Below, piece after piece: positions 10,011-22,135 of a stretch of 64,000 nucleotides of DNA. The position numbers and the translations under genes were made by a program. Position 1 is the first letter of the stretch, and every line of letters starts with the position of its first letter. The DNA lies in NCBI GenBank assembly GCA_947247005.1, contig OX365950.1, positions 13,156,720 to 13,220,719 on the forward strand. The letters run 5' to 3'. This stretch comes from Spisula solida (Eukaryota > Mollusca > Bivalvia > Venerida > Mactridae). Below the pieces are notes generated by a model, which saw only the letters and a program-made list of their open reading frames with translations, did not search any database and was not told where the DNA came from.

Positions 10011-11963
10011 TCAAGTGGTGAATGCATTCCTTTCCATGATCAGCTCCAATTTGTCCCTCATCATGTTACTGACTGTAGCTAATGGTGAATCAAACAAGTC
10101 CAGAACAGCAACTGTAAAATAAGAGTTAAATGTGATAAGTCAAAGCTGGACGAAGAGGTAAAATAATTTCAGTGTACTGGAGGGCTTGACAAATATAAAA
10201 GCTGGTTGTTCAATATAATGACCAGTTACTTGGTCAAATAAAGATGTGACAATATACATTATTCTAAATTGTTTACAAGTTTGATTAAAATAATACTTTG
10301 AAATCAATAAAATCGTGTGTGTAACGAACAACTAAAAATAATGCTTGAAAAATGTACATGCTGCAGAACATGGCTACGGTGATTTGTCAACCTGTGGAAT
10401 GCATTGTTTACCAGCTGAACTACAAGATAATACCAGTTGATAATTATATATAAGCATAATTCCAGGAAATCGTTACGGGTATGTCGCATCTTTGACTCCA
10501 TTAGGCCTAAATGAACAAACAACGGACTTTACACAAAAATAATATAATTTATAGCATACCGTTTGAGGTACTTTTAACTGTGTGGTGCTGGTTTCTGACC
10601 AGGGCTTTTTTTCACTATATACGAGGGGCCTATATTAGGCCCCTTCACAATTTGCTATAGGCCCCTTTCACAAACCTAAAAGGCCCCTTAATTCACAATT
10701 AGAATTTGCGTCATGGTTTTTGTAAAATCAACTTCACAAAGCATTAAACAAACAAATCACAGATAACAGTCATATATTCCTGTACAGGACTTGATATAAA
10801 GTATTATATCATAGATACATGCATGTTTGGGAAAAGTTGACAAAAAATGAACTAACATCTGAAAAATTTTGTATCATAATTTGATGATTTATCACGTTAC
10901 ATGTAAGTTTTTCACAATTTGAAAAGTTTCCATGCCTACTTTTTCACAATTTTGAGAATTTTCGCGCTAAATTTTCACAAAACAAAAGGGCTTGGGCCTC
11001 TTCACAATTCATCGAAAAAAAGCCCTGCTGACCTAGACAATTTGAAGAAGTAACTGTTATGGGACATTAGAAACATCTCTAATTTCCTTTGGTAATTCCC
11101 AGGAGGGTGAAGATTAAAAAGCCAAATTCCAAGTCTGACGTATATTCTTGGTTTTAGCATTCAATGTTATACCACACTTATTCGTTGTCTTGTATTTTGT
11201 GATTTATTCCACTAAAGCTGCAGAAACTCCAATGTTAACCTGAAATATTCAAAAAAGTATGTTGTCTTTCATTTATTTTATGTTGGCTATTAATAAAAGT
11301 AAATAGGGTGGTACATGCACATATATCTTAATTATGAAAGATACAGACATTTACCGAATATTAATGCATATCAAAGACAATTTAATTGGTTCATGATTTC
11401 AACAGACGTGTATGCTAATTGTCACTTTGCTCATCTTTAATTTTGCATTTATTGACGATGTGTATACATTAATGTAATTGAAACAAAACATGAAATTCAG
11501 ATACAAATCCAGCACAATGTATGCTAATTGCATGCACTCGAGACATTAGTCTAGAATATAATGAATACATATTTAAACAGAAAAAGTGCTGGGATTAACT
11601 GTATTCTTAGGACAAAATAAAAGAATATACACATATGTGCAATGCATCATGTTTGCAGAAGCTTAATTATGATTATATTAAGGTTTATAGACAAAAACAT
11701 AACTATAGCTTAATAAAATAAACATTGTACCTGCCTGTTGATTCAGTCCAATTGCTAAACATCCTGTCAAATTATTCACATATAAATGTCCACAAAATAA
11801 AAACACTGACCACCATGTTTGCTGCTTCAAAATAGCCGGTACACAGAGATTCAAATTTTCTTTGTGTGTGTACAGACCAGTCCATTAGCCAATAGAATCG
11901 CTGCTTTGTAGAGATAACATTTTTATTACCCAGTGACCTCAGAAACTCACCAGTCTGCAACAT
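10011..11963 (-). CDS. Hypothetical spliced small gene inside the CCCAAACG element
   Basis: Three minus-strand segments with good splice signals join in frame: 11963-11951 (MLQT, donor ACTG/GTGAGT), 11763-11731 (acceptor AATTTGACAG, donor GGCAG/GTACAA) and 10111-10011 (acceptor CTTATTTTACAG, ending in TGA). The predicted product is 48 residues; its C-terminal exon reads AVLDLFDSPLATVSNMMRDK then LELIMERNAFTT and looks like a genuine amphipathic coding segment. I recognise no family. The introns are 187 nt and 1.6 kb, the latter containing the nested 428-bp element. The first exon is only 13 nt and abuts the element's subterminal repeat, so it may instead be an internal exon or spurious. The last exon is the most convincing part. 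Confidence 0.3.
10600..11027. mobile_element. 428-bp non-autonomous DNA transposon
   Basis: Both termini are CAGGGCTTTTTTTC in inverted orientation. The five bases flanking each side are CTGAC (10595-10599 and 11028-11032), a direct target duplication. The interior has several TTCACAATTTG and AGGCCCCTT repeats and no coding capacity. Its ends resemble hAT-type MITEs but a 5-bp rather than 8-bp duplication is seen. It is inserted in the larger CCCAAACG element. Confidence 0.78.
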
Positions 11964-12707
11964 AGTATTTTGTTAGTGTTTTGTTTCTCCTTTTTTCGTT
12001 TGGGTATACACAGTTTGACCTGACAAGCAGGGGATCATAATAAATCTTATCTACACATCATTTACTAGTAATGCCATTGAGTTCCATGGTTTTATGATAT
12101 GCAGGTAAAATGCACAAACAGCTTAGTGTTTCCAGAATGATCTAACATAGTTAGCATACTGTATTAAAATTGGTTTAATGAAATATAATCAGTAGTTCTG
12201 AAAATCTCCAATATTTTGTTTTTACTCCCATTGTTTTAGACCTGGGGAGATTAAACTATTCACATACAGGTGATTGACGTCTTATAAACCAGTGTTAATT
12301 ATTTTTTAAGAACCATTTTCAATTTCATTTTGTAGTTTTTTCCCTAAAGAATAAATAGTTATTCAATACAAAAATTATAGTTTTTGTATTTTTGTTTTAG
12401 TAAGTGTACTTGTTCTGTCTATGATTCATATATACTTGAAACTATAAGTTTTTAAAAGTATCTTTGAACCCAAGTACTATGAAACATCAACAAGTCACAT
12501 GCATGTGAGATATAAATATAATGAAATATCAATAAAATATTATTTTTTTAACCTAAGGACAATGCAACACCTTAAAAACACTATCATCATTTGGTTAAGT
12601 CCAATGCATTATCAACAAAACATACTGTTTAGTACCTAAGTTCAATGCAACGCTATCAAAACACTATCCTCATTTTTATAAGTCCAATGAAACATCAACA
12701 AAACATA

Positions 12708-12960
12708 GTTTGAATAAGTTGAAGAGTAATGAAACACTAACAAAACATTGTTTTCATTCTTCTAAGTGTAATGAAACATCAACAAAACATAGTTTGAATA
12801 AGTTGAAGAGTAATGAAACACTAACAAAACACTGTTTTCATTCTTCTAAGTGTAATGAAACATCAACAAAACATAGTTTGAATAAGTTGAAGAGTAATGA
12901 AACACTAACAAAACACTGTTTTCATTCTTCTAAGTGTAATGAAACATCAACAGAACACTG
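12708..12960 (+). repeat. 84-bp tandem repeat, three copies
   Basis: A unit containing TTTGAATAAGTTGAAGAGTA, AAACACTAACAAAACACTG and TTTTCATTCTTCTAAGTGTA is repeated three times with very few changes. Because 84 is divisible by three, it produces an artificial repetitive open frame (12710-12991). It belongs to the right subterminal array of the surrounding element. Confidence 0.85.
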
Positions 12961-13134
12961 TCGACTTAACAAAACACTAACAAAATACTAAATGCCTGAA
13001 ATCCAGATAGTACAGTATTAGTATTTTGTTAAATGCTGCACTAACAAAACACTTTAACAAATTATAAAACTATGTTTTGTTAGTGGTTTGTTAGTGTTTT
13101 GTTAGTATTTTGTTGATTTTTTTTTTCGTTTGGG

Positions 13135-14729
13135 AAGCGTTTAAGGTGCGTATTCAACATAATGACTAATTCTAACACAACCACCGATTCCAGCAATATA
13201 CACACAGAGGAAACCATGGTGTGCTCGAACTCCCGATAAAACACAGATACGGCAAATCACTTCAATAGCCTTACGAGGAATAAAATAGTGCAGCGGTATT
13301 ATGTACTGATGTGTTGTCAAAAGCGCAACATTGGTTATGTTAGAATCGAAATAACGAATATCGTGTCTGTGCTTTGTTCTACTATAAAACACAGGTACAT
13401 AATAAATATTTCTTAAGTACAATAATACATGTAGTAGTACTAGTAGTTAATGTGAAAATGAGGCCCCATAGTGGGTTAAACAAACAAATCAGGTACATTA
13501 TCAGTTACAACAGTAATTAAATCAGTAAATTAATACACACTTTCGACAAAAAATGCTTTACAACATTATGTGTAGCACCGACATGCATTAAATAACCTGA
13601 CATTGGAATGGATTTGGGAAACATGAGGCCATGATAAGGGTGAGTGCAAATGTGCCAAAAAGAATAAAGGTATTTTACAAACCAATTAAAAATAGTAGAA
13701 ACATACACACAATGAAGTATCGTAAATTTTTAAACGAAGAAACTGTAACCAAATTGTATTTGGATGTTCTCATTTGATAGTACATGTATGTTAAATAGTA
13801 TACTAGTAATTATGGACGCAAGGCTCTGCTTGTGGTTTAAACTACAAATAAAGCCCATTAATATTAGGCAAATATAGTAAACAGAGGAGTGGAGGTCAAA
13901 TGTTTTTGCTACATTTCTAATGGTAAAGTATGTGTATTTGCTATACTTGCTACAACAAACAATCCATAACCATAAAGAAGCGATGGCCTCGTCTAGCCAC
14001 ACCCTAGCAAGAGATACAATGAGACAGACACAGAACAAACCAACCGTATCAAGTTTATATGTACACAAATTATTACAACCATTGTCTGAACAGTAGCGCG
14101 AATATGATATTTTAGTTAAGCATTAAAATTATAGATATCTGGATAAAAGATAACAGAAAATGGGACAGCGAAGGTAGCACTAAACTTAAACCATAGGGTC
14201 TGTATCAGCCGAGCACAGAAAACATATAAAAACGTCACATTCCATGATAACATGAAAACAAAGAGGCACATACAATGTCCAATGTAAAAAACTAGCAGCT
14301 AAAAAACATGAGATATCACACCTCTTAAGTAAGTCAAACTAAACCGGAGTATGAGCTAGGTGACAATAATATAATTAACAAACGGACGACACACATCACA
14401 AGGACAACCAGCAGATAGCGTATACATGCCATTTTGAAAGATACGAAGCATCCTTATGCTGAAAAACGAAATTTCAGATGGGAACCTACAAAATGAACAC
14501 AGTTTCACAAAAAGCCACAGAGAGCAAATAATTTTGTAATTTTCTGTTTTTACTATGATGTCGTCAATAAATACATAAACAAAGGTTTACAAAGGGGCTT
14601 CCGCCTTGGTATTGACAGAAACACAATTAATGTCACTGGGGGCTTTAGTATTGTACAGTGAACCAAAACTCACATTTATCCAGAGACAACCTTTCAGAAC
14701 AGGACAGTGTAAATAAAATTTCCTGCCAT
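13135..14729. other. Unassigned repeat-like sequence left of the segmental duplication
   Basis: There are two minus-strand open frames, 13422-13141 (93 codons, immediately beside the element end) and 14068-13730 (112 codons, hydrophobic). Neither has a domain I recognise. Blocks at 14150-14230 resemble the repeat family at 7222-7660. I regard this as degraded mobile DNA without a supported host gene. Confidence 0.35.
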
Positions 14730-14834
14730 GTAATACTCCCTAACAAAAATGACACAGTGGCAGTTAATAAAAGAATGTAAAACATGAAACATTATATGAT
14801 GTATATAAACAACACCCATTGAACAGCACAGAAA

Positions 14835-15026
14835 TCAGAAGCCATAGCAACACGAGAACAAAACATTTAATGGCACGATAAGATAATGTACCAGAAAGGC
14901 ATCAACCCCTGCCGATAAAAAAGGCTTAAGGTTAGGCATATTCGTAGAGTCTGCATAATGTCCAGTCATCGCACAATGAAATAGGAAGCATAATGGTGAG
15001 CCGTAAATGGAACCACCACTAAGCAC
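14835..15026 (-). pseudogene. Relic mobile-element coding stretch in the unit body
   Basis: A minus-strand open frame, MLSGGSIYGSPLCFLFHCAM followed by TGHYADSTNMPNLKPFLSAG, continues a broken frame upstream that includes an IVKRFLSRGY-like stretch around 15040-15090. The neighbouring DNA (15120-15215) is similar to DNA at 34270-34350, next to a clearer coding relic of a mobile element (34348-34720). I infer that both come from one element family. The same stretch recurs in units 2, 3 and 4, more broken. It is not a host gene. Confidence 0.4.
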
Positions 15027-15900
15027 GTCCTCCTTTGCAATAGTACACTTAAAGGCTCATATCCCCTGCTCAGGAAACGTTTTACAATATCATGAATTCG
15101 CTAACACCAAAAACCTTTCGAAATGTGTAAAGCACATCACCATAACATTCAGACTGGGCCATACCCTGTCACGGAAAGTCTTTAAAGTGATACCATATTA
15201 AGAAATAAAAACATTATTTCGCCAATTACCATCAAATTAATTAATTGAACAGAAAATATATTTCAAATATAAAGGGGTAATTACTTAAGATAATGTATTT
15301 AAAATAACGATGAAATATGCTACTTACATATTGCAACTTCTAATATATTCGCTTAAACAAACTCTGAATAACGTTCAATATAAAATTATATTTGAAGAAT
15401 ATACATTGCAGATTTTGCCCACGAGGTGTTTACATCGGTTTGTTTTCCGCGTCGGTTTCCGCGTTTATTTAAGGTGCTATAAGTGTGTATACATGCAGCA
15501 AGTAACTTTCTAGAAGTTTAACAACCTAACAGGTAAACAGATATACTGCAGATATACTTACATTTGTAGTATTTTATTTCCCAATAAATGCAGCTTACAA
15601 AATGCCATGTAACTCAGCTTGGATATTGACAGAATAGCAGATCAGTTTATTTATACACTGACCGACACTAATTCATTGATGGGCGGACTTTTCATTTGAC
15701 AACTCCTTATCCGACAATCACGCTCGCCAAGGCCTACCTACCTCACGACTATGTACCCAACCCGCGCCAAAAGCTTCTGCCTTATTACTCCAGGGACATG
15801 AATCGTAATTCCGGTTAAAGCTTGAGGAATGGCTGCAGAATACAGCATGACTTTGGTCAGGAACTAGGAGCTGACGATGTAACATGTACTAGTACCCGCA

Positions 15901-16545
15901 TGGTCAATAATGGCTGTACACATCTAGTGTCTACACCGTGTGACCCGGAATGGCCGAATCATCAGTGATTTCTACACCAATTGGTCATAGAATGGTTGTA
16001 CACATCTAGTGTCTACACCGTGTGACATGGCATGGCCGAACCATCGGTGATTTCTACACCACTTGGTCATAGAATGGTTGTACACATATAGTAACTACAC
16101 CGTGTGACATGGAATGGCCGAACCATCAGTGATCTCTACATCACTTGGTCATAGAATGGTTGTACACATCTAGTGTCTACACCATGTGACCTGGAATAGC
16201 CGAACCATCAGTGATTTCTACATCACTTGGTCATAGAATGGTTGTACACATCTAGTTTCTACACCGTGTGACCTGGCATGGCCGAATCATCAGTGATTTC
16301 TACACCAATTGGTCATAGAATGGCTGTACACATCTAGTGTCTACACCGTGTGACATGGAATGGCCGAATCATCAGTGATTTCTACATCACTTGGTCATAG
16401 AATGGTTGTACACATCTAGTTTCTACACCGTGTGACATGGAATGGCCGAACCATCAGTGATTTCTACACCAATTGGTCATAGAATGGCTGTACACATCTA
16501 GTGTCTACACTGTGTGACATGGAATGGCCGAATTATCAGTGATTT
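15901..16545. repeat. 82-bp satellite array, unit 1 (about 8 monomers)
   Basis: The monomer contains TTGGTCATAGAATGGTTGTA, CACATCTAGTGTCTACACCG and TGTGACCTGGAATGGCCGAA followed by an ATCAGTGATTTCTACA block. Periodicity is 82 bp. Variation is concentrated at a few positions (CACC/CATC, AATT/ACTT, GTGT/GTTT/GTAA, CCTGG/CATGG). The array ends mid-monomer where the retrotransposon 3' tail is joined. Confidence 0.92.
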
Positions 16546-17319
16546 ATCTATCTATCTTTCTTTACTGCCTAACGCCTCTTCCGAGTATTATTGGCAGGGT
16601 GCACGTCGGATAGTTAAAAGTAAAAGAGTGAAGATAAAAACTGGAAGCGAAAGCTTCCAGCTAGACATGGTTAAAATGTTTAAAATAGTAAAAGGTAAAA
16701 GATAAGATAAAAACAACTGCCGGGTATCACTGATAAATCCTGGCCACTGACTGCTTAAATAATTCAAGATCAGTCAGGGTCGGGATGTGGGAAGGTAACC
16801 TATTCCACATGATTGTGGTATGGGGAAAGAAGGAAAACTTGAAGAAGTCCGAGTTGGCATGAATGGGGCGGAGACTATTGGGGTGCATGTGCCTTGTTGA
16901 CCTGGTGGGGACTTCTAAATAGGCCGGGAGAGATGTACATACAAGATTATTATAAATCTTGTAGAATGAGACTAGCTTGAAGGAAATGCGTCTGTTCTCA
17001 AGGGAGCTCCATCCTAGTGTATTCTGTAAGTCCGATACGCTGGTATATCGGGAGTAGTCATTTTTTACCCATCTAATAGCACGTCTTTGTATCATTTCCA
17101 GCTTGTTAATGTTGACCTGTGTATGTGGTGACCAAACGGGTGATGCATATTCTAGTTGTGGTCTAACTAGTGTTTTGTATGCTAGAGATTTTATGTTTTC
17201 ATGTTTTGTTTTGATGTTACGTTTGAGGAAGCCTAGTGTTTTGTTTGCTTGTGTTGTTGTTCTGTTTATGTAGGTGTTCCATCTGAGGTCATCACTGATG
17301 TCGACGCCAAGGTATTTTG
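16546..17319 (-). pseudogene. Non-LTR retrotransposon 3' end, unit 1
   Basis: 774 bp of 3' terminal sequence on the minus strand. The C-terminal reverse-transcriptase tail remains open down to the natural stop at 16727 (MIQRRAIRWVKNDYSRYTSV, then LGWSSLENRR, ending FKQSVARIYQ). A roughly 180-bp 3' UTR follows with a perfect hairpin at 16641-16660 and a GATAGATAGATAAA tail. It is cut on its 5' side at the duplication breakpoint, not at a natural end. Confidence 0.85.
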
Positions 17320-18475
17320 GTATAAAATGTAATACCCCCGAACAAAAATGTCACAGTGGCAGGTAATTAAAGAATGTAAAACATGAAACAGTATATCATG
17401 TATATTAACAACACCCATTGAACAGCACAGAAATCAGAAGTCAAAGCAACAAGAGAACAAACATTTAAGGGCATGATAAGATAGTGGACCAGAAAGGCAT
17501 CAACACCTGCCGTCAGAAAAGGCTAAAGGTTAGGCATATTCGTAGAGACTGTATAATGTCCAGTCATCGCACAATGAAATAGGAAGCATAATGGCGAGCC
17601 GTAAACGGAACCACCACTAAGCACGTCCTCCTTTGCAATAGTACTTAAAGGCTCATATCCTCTTCTCAGTAAACGTTTTACAATATCATGAATTCGCTAA
17701 TACCAAAACCTTTCGAAATGTGTAAAGCACATCACCATAACATTCAGGCTGAGACAGACCCTGTCACCGAAGTTACTTTAAAGTGATACCATATTTAGAA
17801 ATAAAAACAGTATTTCGCCAATTACCATCAAATTAATGAATGGAACAGAAAATATATTTCAAATATAAAGGGGTAATTACTTAAGATAATGTATTTAAAA
17901 TAACGATGAAATATACTACTTACATATTGCAACTTCTAATATATTCGCTTAAACAAACTCTGAATAACGTTCAATATAAAATTATATTTGAAGCCAGACA
18001 TAATATACATTGCAGATTTTGCCCACGAGGTGTTTACATCGGTTTGTTTTCCGCGTCGGTTTCCGCGTTTATTTAAGTAACTTTCTAGAAGTTTAACAAC
18101 CTAACAGGTAAACAGATATACTGCAGATATACTTACATTTTTAGTATTTTATTTCCCAATAAATGCAGCTTACAAAATGCCATGTAACTCAGCTTGGATA
18201 TTGACAGAATAGCAGATCCGTTTATTTATACACTGACCGACACTAATTCATTGATGGGCGGACTTTTCATTTGACAACTCCTTATCCGACAATCACGCTC
18301 GCCAAGGCCTACCTACCTCACGACTATGTACCCAACCCGCGCCAAAAGCTTCTGCCTTATTACTCCAGGGACATGAATCGTAATTCCGGTTAAAGCTTGA
18401 GGAATGGCTGCAGAATACAGCATGACTTTGGTCAGGAACTAGGAGCTGACGATGTAACATGTACTAGTACCCGCA

Positions 18476-19448
18476 TGGTCAATAATGGCTGTACACATCT
18501 AGTGTCTACACCGTGTGACCTGGAATGGCCGAACCATCAGTGAGCTCTACACCACTTGGTCATAGAATGGTTGTACACATCTAGTAACTACACCGTGTGA
18601 CCCGGAATGGCCAAACCATCAGTGATTTCTACACCACTTGGTCATAGAATGGTTGTACACATCTAGTTTCTACACCGTGTGACCTGGAATGGCCGAACCA
18701 TCAGTGATTTCTACATCACTTGGTCATAGAATGGTTGTACACATCTAGTGTCTACACCGTGTGACCTGGAATGGCCGAACCATCAGTGATTTCTACACCA
18801 CTTGGTCATGGAATGGTTGTACACATCTAGTGTCTACACCGTGTGACCTGGAATGGCCAAACCATCAGTGATTTCTACACCACTTGGTCATAGAATGGTT
18901 GTACACATCTAGTAACTACACCGTGTGACCTGGAATGGCCGAACCATCAGTGATTTCTACATCACTTGGTCATAGAATGGTTGTACACATCTAGTGTCTA
19001 CACCGTGTGACCCGGAATGGCCAAACCATCAGTGATTTCTACACCACTTGGTCATAGAATGGTTGTACACATCTAGTTTCTACACCGTGTGACCTGGAAT
19101 GGCCGAATCATCAGTGATTTCTACATCACTTGGTCATAGAATGGTTGTACACATCTAGTGTCTACACTGTGTGACCTGGAATGGCCGAATCATCAATGAT
19201 GTCTACATCACTTGGTCATAGAATGGTTGTACACATCTAGTGTCTACACTGTGTGACCTGGAATGGCCGAATCATCAGTGATGTCTACATCACTTGGTCA
19301 TAGAATGGTTGTACACATCTAGTGTCTACACCGTGTGACCTGGAATGGCCGAATCATCAGTGATTTCTACATCACTTGGTCATAGAATGGCTGTACACAT
19401 CTAGTGTCTACACTGTGTGACCTGGAATGGCCGAATCATCAGTGATTT
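18476..19448. repeat. 82-bp satellite array, unit 2 (about 12 monomers)
   Basis: Same monomer as in unit 1. This array has more CCTGG than CATGG variants and longer runs of identical monomers at 19140-19300, suggesting recent local amplification within the array. Confidence 0.92.
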
Positions 19449-20222
19449 ATCTATCTATCTTTCTTTACTGCCTAACGCCTCTTCCGAGTATTATTGACAG
19501 GGTGCACGTCGGATAGTTAAAAGTAAAAGAGTGAAGATAAAAACTGGAAGCGAAAGCTTCCAGTTAGACATGGTTAAAATGTTTAAAATAGTAAAAGGTA
19601 AAAGATAAGATAAAAACAACTGCCGGGTATCACTGATAAATCCTGGCCACTGACTGCTTAAATAATTCAAGATCAGTCAGGGTCGCGATGTGGGAAGGTA
19701 ACCTATTCCACAGGATTGTTGTATGGGGAAAGAAGGAAAACTTGAAGAAGTCCGAGTTGGCATGAATGGGGCGGAGACTATTGGGGTGCACGTGCCTTGT
19801 TGACCTGGTGTGGACTTCTAAATAGGCCGGGAGAGATGTACATACAAGATTATTATAAATCTTGTAGAATCAGACTAGCTTGGAGGAAAGGCGTCTGTTC
19901 TCAATGGAGCTCCATCCTAGTGTATTCTGTAAGTCCGATACGCTGGTATATCGGGAGTAGTCATTTTTTACCCATCTAATAGCACGTCTTTGTATCATTT
20001 CCAGCTTGTTAATGTTGACCTGTGTATGTGGTGACCAAACGGGTGATGCATATTCTAGTTGTGGTCTAACTAGTGTTTTGTATGCTAGAGATTTTATGTT
20101 TTCATGTTTTGTTTTGGTGTTACGTTTGAGGAAGCCTAGTGTTTTGTTTGCTTGTGTTGTTATTCTGTTTATGTGGGTGTTCCATCTGAGGTCATCACTG
20201 ATGTCGACGCCAAGGTATTTTG
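19449..20222 (-). pseudogene. Non-LTR retrotransposon 3' end, unit 2 (premature stop)
   Basis: 774 bp, collinear with the other copies. A C-to-G change makes an in-frame TGA in the stretch that reads KLVSFYKIYNN in unit 1 (around 19871), so this copy cannot encode the full C-terminal tail. The 3' hairpin is kept (19544-19563). Confidence 0.82.
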
Positions 20223-21409
20223 GTATAAAATGTAATACCCCCGAATAAAAATGTCACAGTGGCAGGTAATTAAAGAATGTAAAACATGAAACAGTATATC
20301 ATGTATATTAACAACACCCATTGAACAGCACAGAAATCAGAAGTCAAAGCAACAAGAGAACAAACATTTAAGGGCATGATAAGATAGTGGACCAGAAAGG
20401 CATCAACACCTGCCGTCAGAAAAGGCTAAAGGTTAGGCATATTCGTAGAGACTGTATAATGTCCAGTCATCGCACAATGAAATAGGAAGCATAATGGCGA
20501 GCCGTAAACGGAACCGCCACTAAGCACGTCCTCCTTTGCAATAATACTTAAAGGCTCATATCCTCTTCTCAGTAAACGTTTTACAATATCATGAATTCGC
20601 TAATACCAAAAACCTTTCGAAATGTGTAAAGCACATCACCATAACATTCAGGCTGAGACAGACCCTGTCACCGAAGTTACTTTAAAGTGATACCATATTT
20701 AGAAATAAAAACAGTATTTCGCCAATTACCATCAAATTAATTAATTGAACAGAAAATATATTTCAAATATAAAGGGGTAATTACTTAAGATAATGTATTT
20801 AAAATAACGATGAAATATGCTACTTACATATTGCAACTTCTAATATATTCGCTTAAACAAACTCTGAATAACGTTCAATATAAAATTAAATTTGAAGCCA
20901 GACATAATATACATTGCAGATTTTGCCCACGAGGTGTTTACATCGGTTTGTTTTCCGCGTCGGTTTCCGCGTTTATTTAAGGTGCTATATGTGTGTATAC
21001 ATGCAGCAAGTAACTTTCTAGAAGTTTAATAACCTAACAGGTAAACAGATATACTGCAGATATACTTACATTTGTAGTATTTTATTTCCCAAAAAATGCA
21101 GTTTACAAAATGCCATGTAACTCAGCTTGGATATTGACAGAATAGCAGATCAGTTTATTTATACACTGACCGACACTAATTCATTGATGGGCGGACTTTT
21201 CATTTGACAACTCCTTATCCGACAATCACGCTCGCCAAGGCCTACCTACCTCACGGCTATGTACCCAACCCGCGCCAAAAGCTTCTGCCTTATTACTCCA
21301 GGGACATGAATCGTAATTCCGGTTAAAGCTTGAGGAATGGCTGCAGAATACAGCATGACTTTGGTCAGGAACTAGGAGCTGACGATGTAACATGTACTAG
21401 TACCCGCAT

Positions 21410-22135
21410 GGTCAATAATGGCTGTACACATCTAGTGTCTACACCGTGTGACCCGGAATGGCCGAATCATCAGTGATTTCTACACCAATTGGTCATAGAA
21501 TGGTTGTACACATCTAGTGTCTACACCGTGTGACATGGCATGGCCGAACCATCGGTGATTTCTACACCACTTGGTCATAGAATGGTTGTACACATCTAGT
21601 AACTACACCGTGTGACATGGAATGGCCGAACCATCAGTGATCTCTACATCACTTGGTCATAGAATGGTTGTAGACATCTAGTGTCTACACCGTGTGACAT
21701 GGAATGGCCGAATCATCAGTGATTTCTACATCACTTGGTCATAGAATGGTTGTACACATCTAGTGTCTACACCATGTGACCTGGAATAGCCGAACCATCA
21801 GTGATTTCTACATCACTTGGTCATAGAATGGTTGTACACATCTAGTTTCTACACCGTGTGACCTTGCATGGCCGAATCATCAGTGATTTCTACACCAATT
21901 GGTCATAGAATGGCTGTACACATCTAGTGTCTACACCGTGTGACATGGAATGGCCGAATCATCAGTGATTTCTACATCACTTGGTCATAGAATGGTTGTA
22001 CACATCTAGTTTCTACACCGTGTGACATGGAATGGCCGAACCATCAGTGATTTCTACACCAATTGGTCATAGAATGGCTGTACACATCTAGTGTCTACAC
22101 CGTGTGACATGGAATGGCCGAATCATCAGTGATTT
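21410..22135. repeat. 82-bp satellite array, unit 3 (about 9 monomers)
   Basis: The order of monomer variants is nearly the same as in unit 1, with one additional monomer inserted around 21670-21750. Confidence 0.92.

Larger units (their letters stand above)
9344..13134. mobile_element. Composite element with CCCAAACG ends and AACAAAACACT subterminal arrays
   Basis: The left end reads CCCAAACGAAAAAAAATGGG. The inverted end occurs twice, at 11997-12004 (TTTTTTCGTTTGGG) and 13127-13134 (TTTTTTTTTCGTTTGGG). Next to every end are arrays of AACAAAACACTAACAAAATAC (9360-9720 and 12650-13010) or its complement (11963-11990, 13068-13110). Either 9344-12004 (2.66 kb) is one element and 12005-13134 part of a second, or the whole 3.8 kb is one. 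I do not recognise the superfamily and no clear target duplication is visible. It holds a nested element at 10600-11027 and a possible spliced small gene. Confidence 0.6.
14730..17319. repeat. Segmental duplication, unit 1
   Basis: Leftmost and most diverged of four direct copies. Order inside the unit: a 1.17-kb body (14730-15900), an 82-bp satellite array (15901-16545), then the minus-strand 3' end of a non-LTR retrotransposon (16546-17319). The body starts GTAATACTCCCTAACAAAAA. The next copy starts abruptly after the retrotransposon word AAGGTATTTTG, showing the duplication breakpoint. This copy lacks the GTATAAAATG junction on its left and so marks the original left flank. Confidence 0.88.
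17320..20222. repeat. Segmental duplication, unit 2
   Basis: Longest unit (2903 bp) because its satellite has about 12 monomers. Its body is closer to units 3 and 4 than to unit 1 and lacks a short GTGCTATATGTGTG block present near 20980. It starts with the junction GTATAAAATGTAATACCCCC shared by units 2, 3 and 4. Confidence 0.9.

Noticed and set aside
12710..12991. Repetitive 93-codon open frame
   Set aside because: An artefact of an 84-bp tandem repeat divisible by three, inside a transposon.
13730..14068. Hydrophobic 112-codon minus-strand frame, possible membrane protein
   Set aside because: No motif, no splice context and surrounded by repeat-like DNA; hydrophobicity is expected from T-rich codons.
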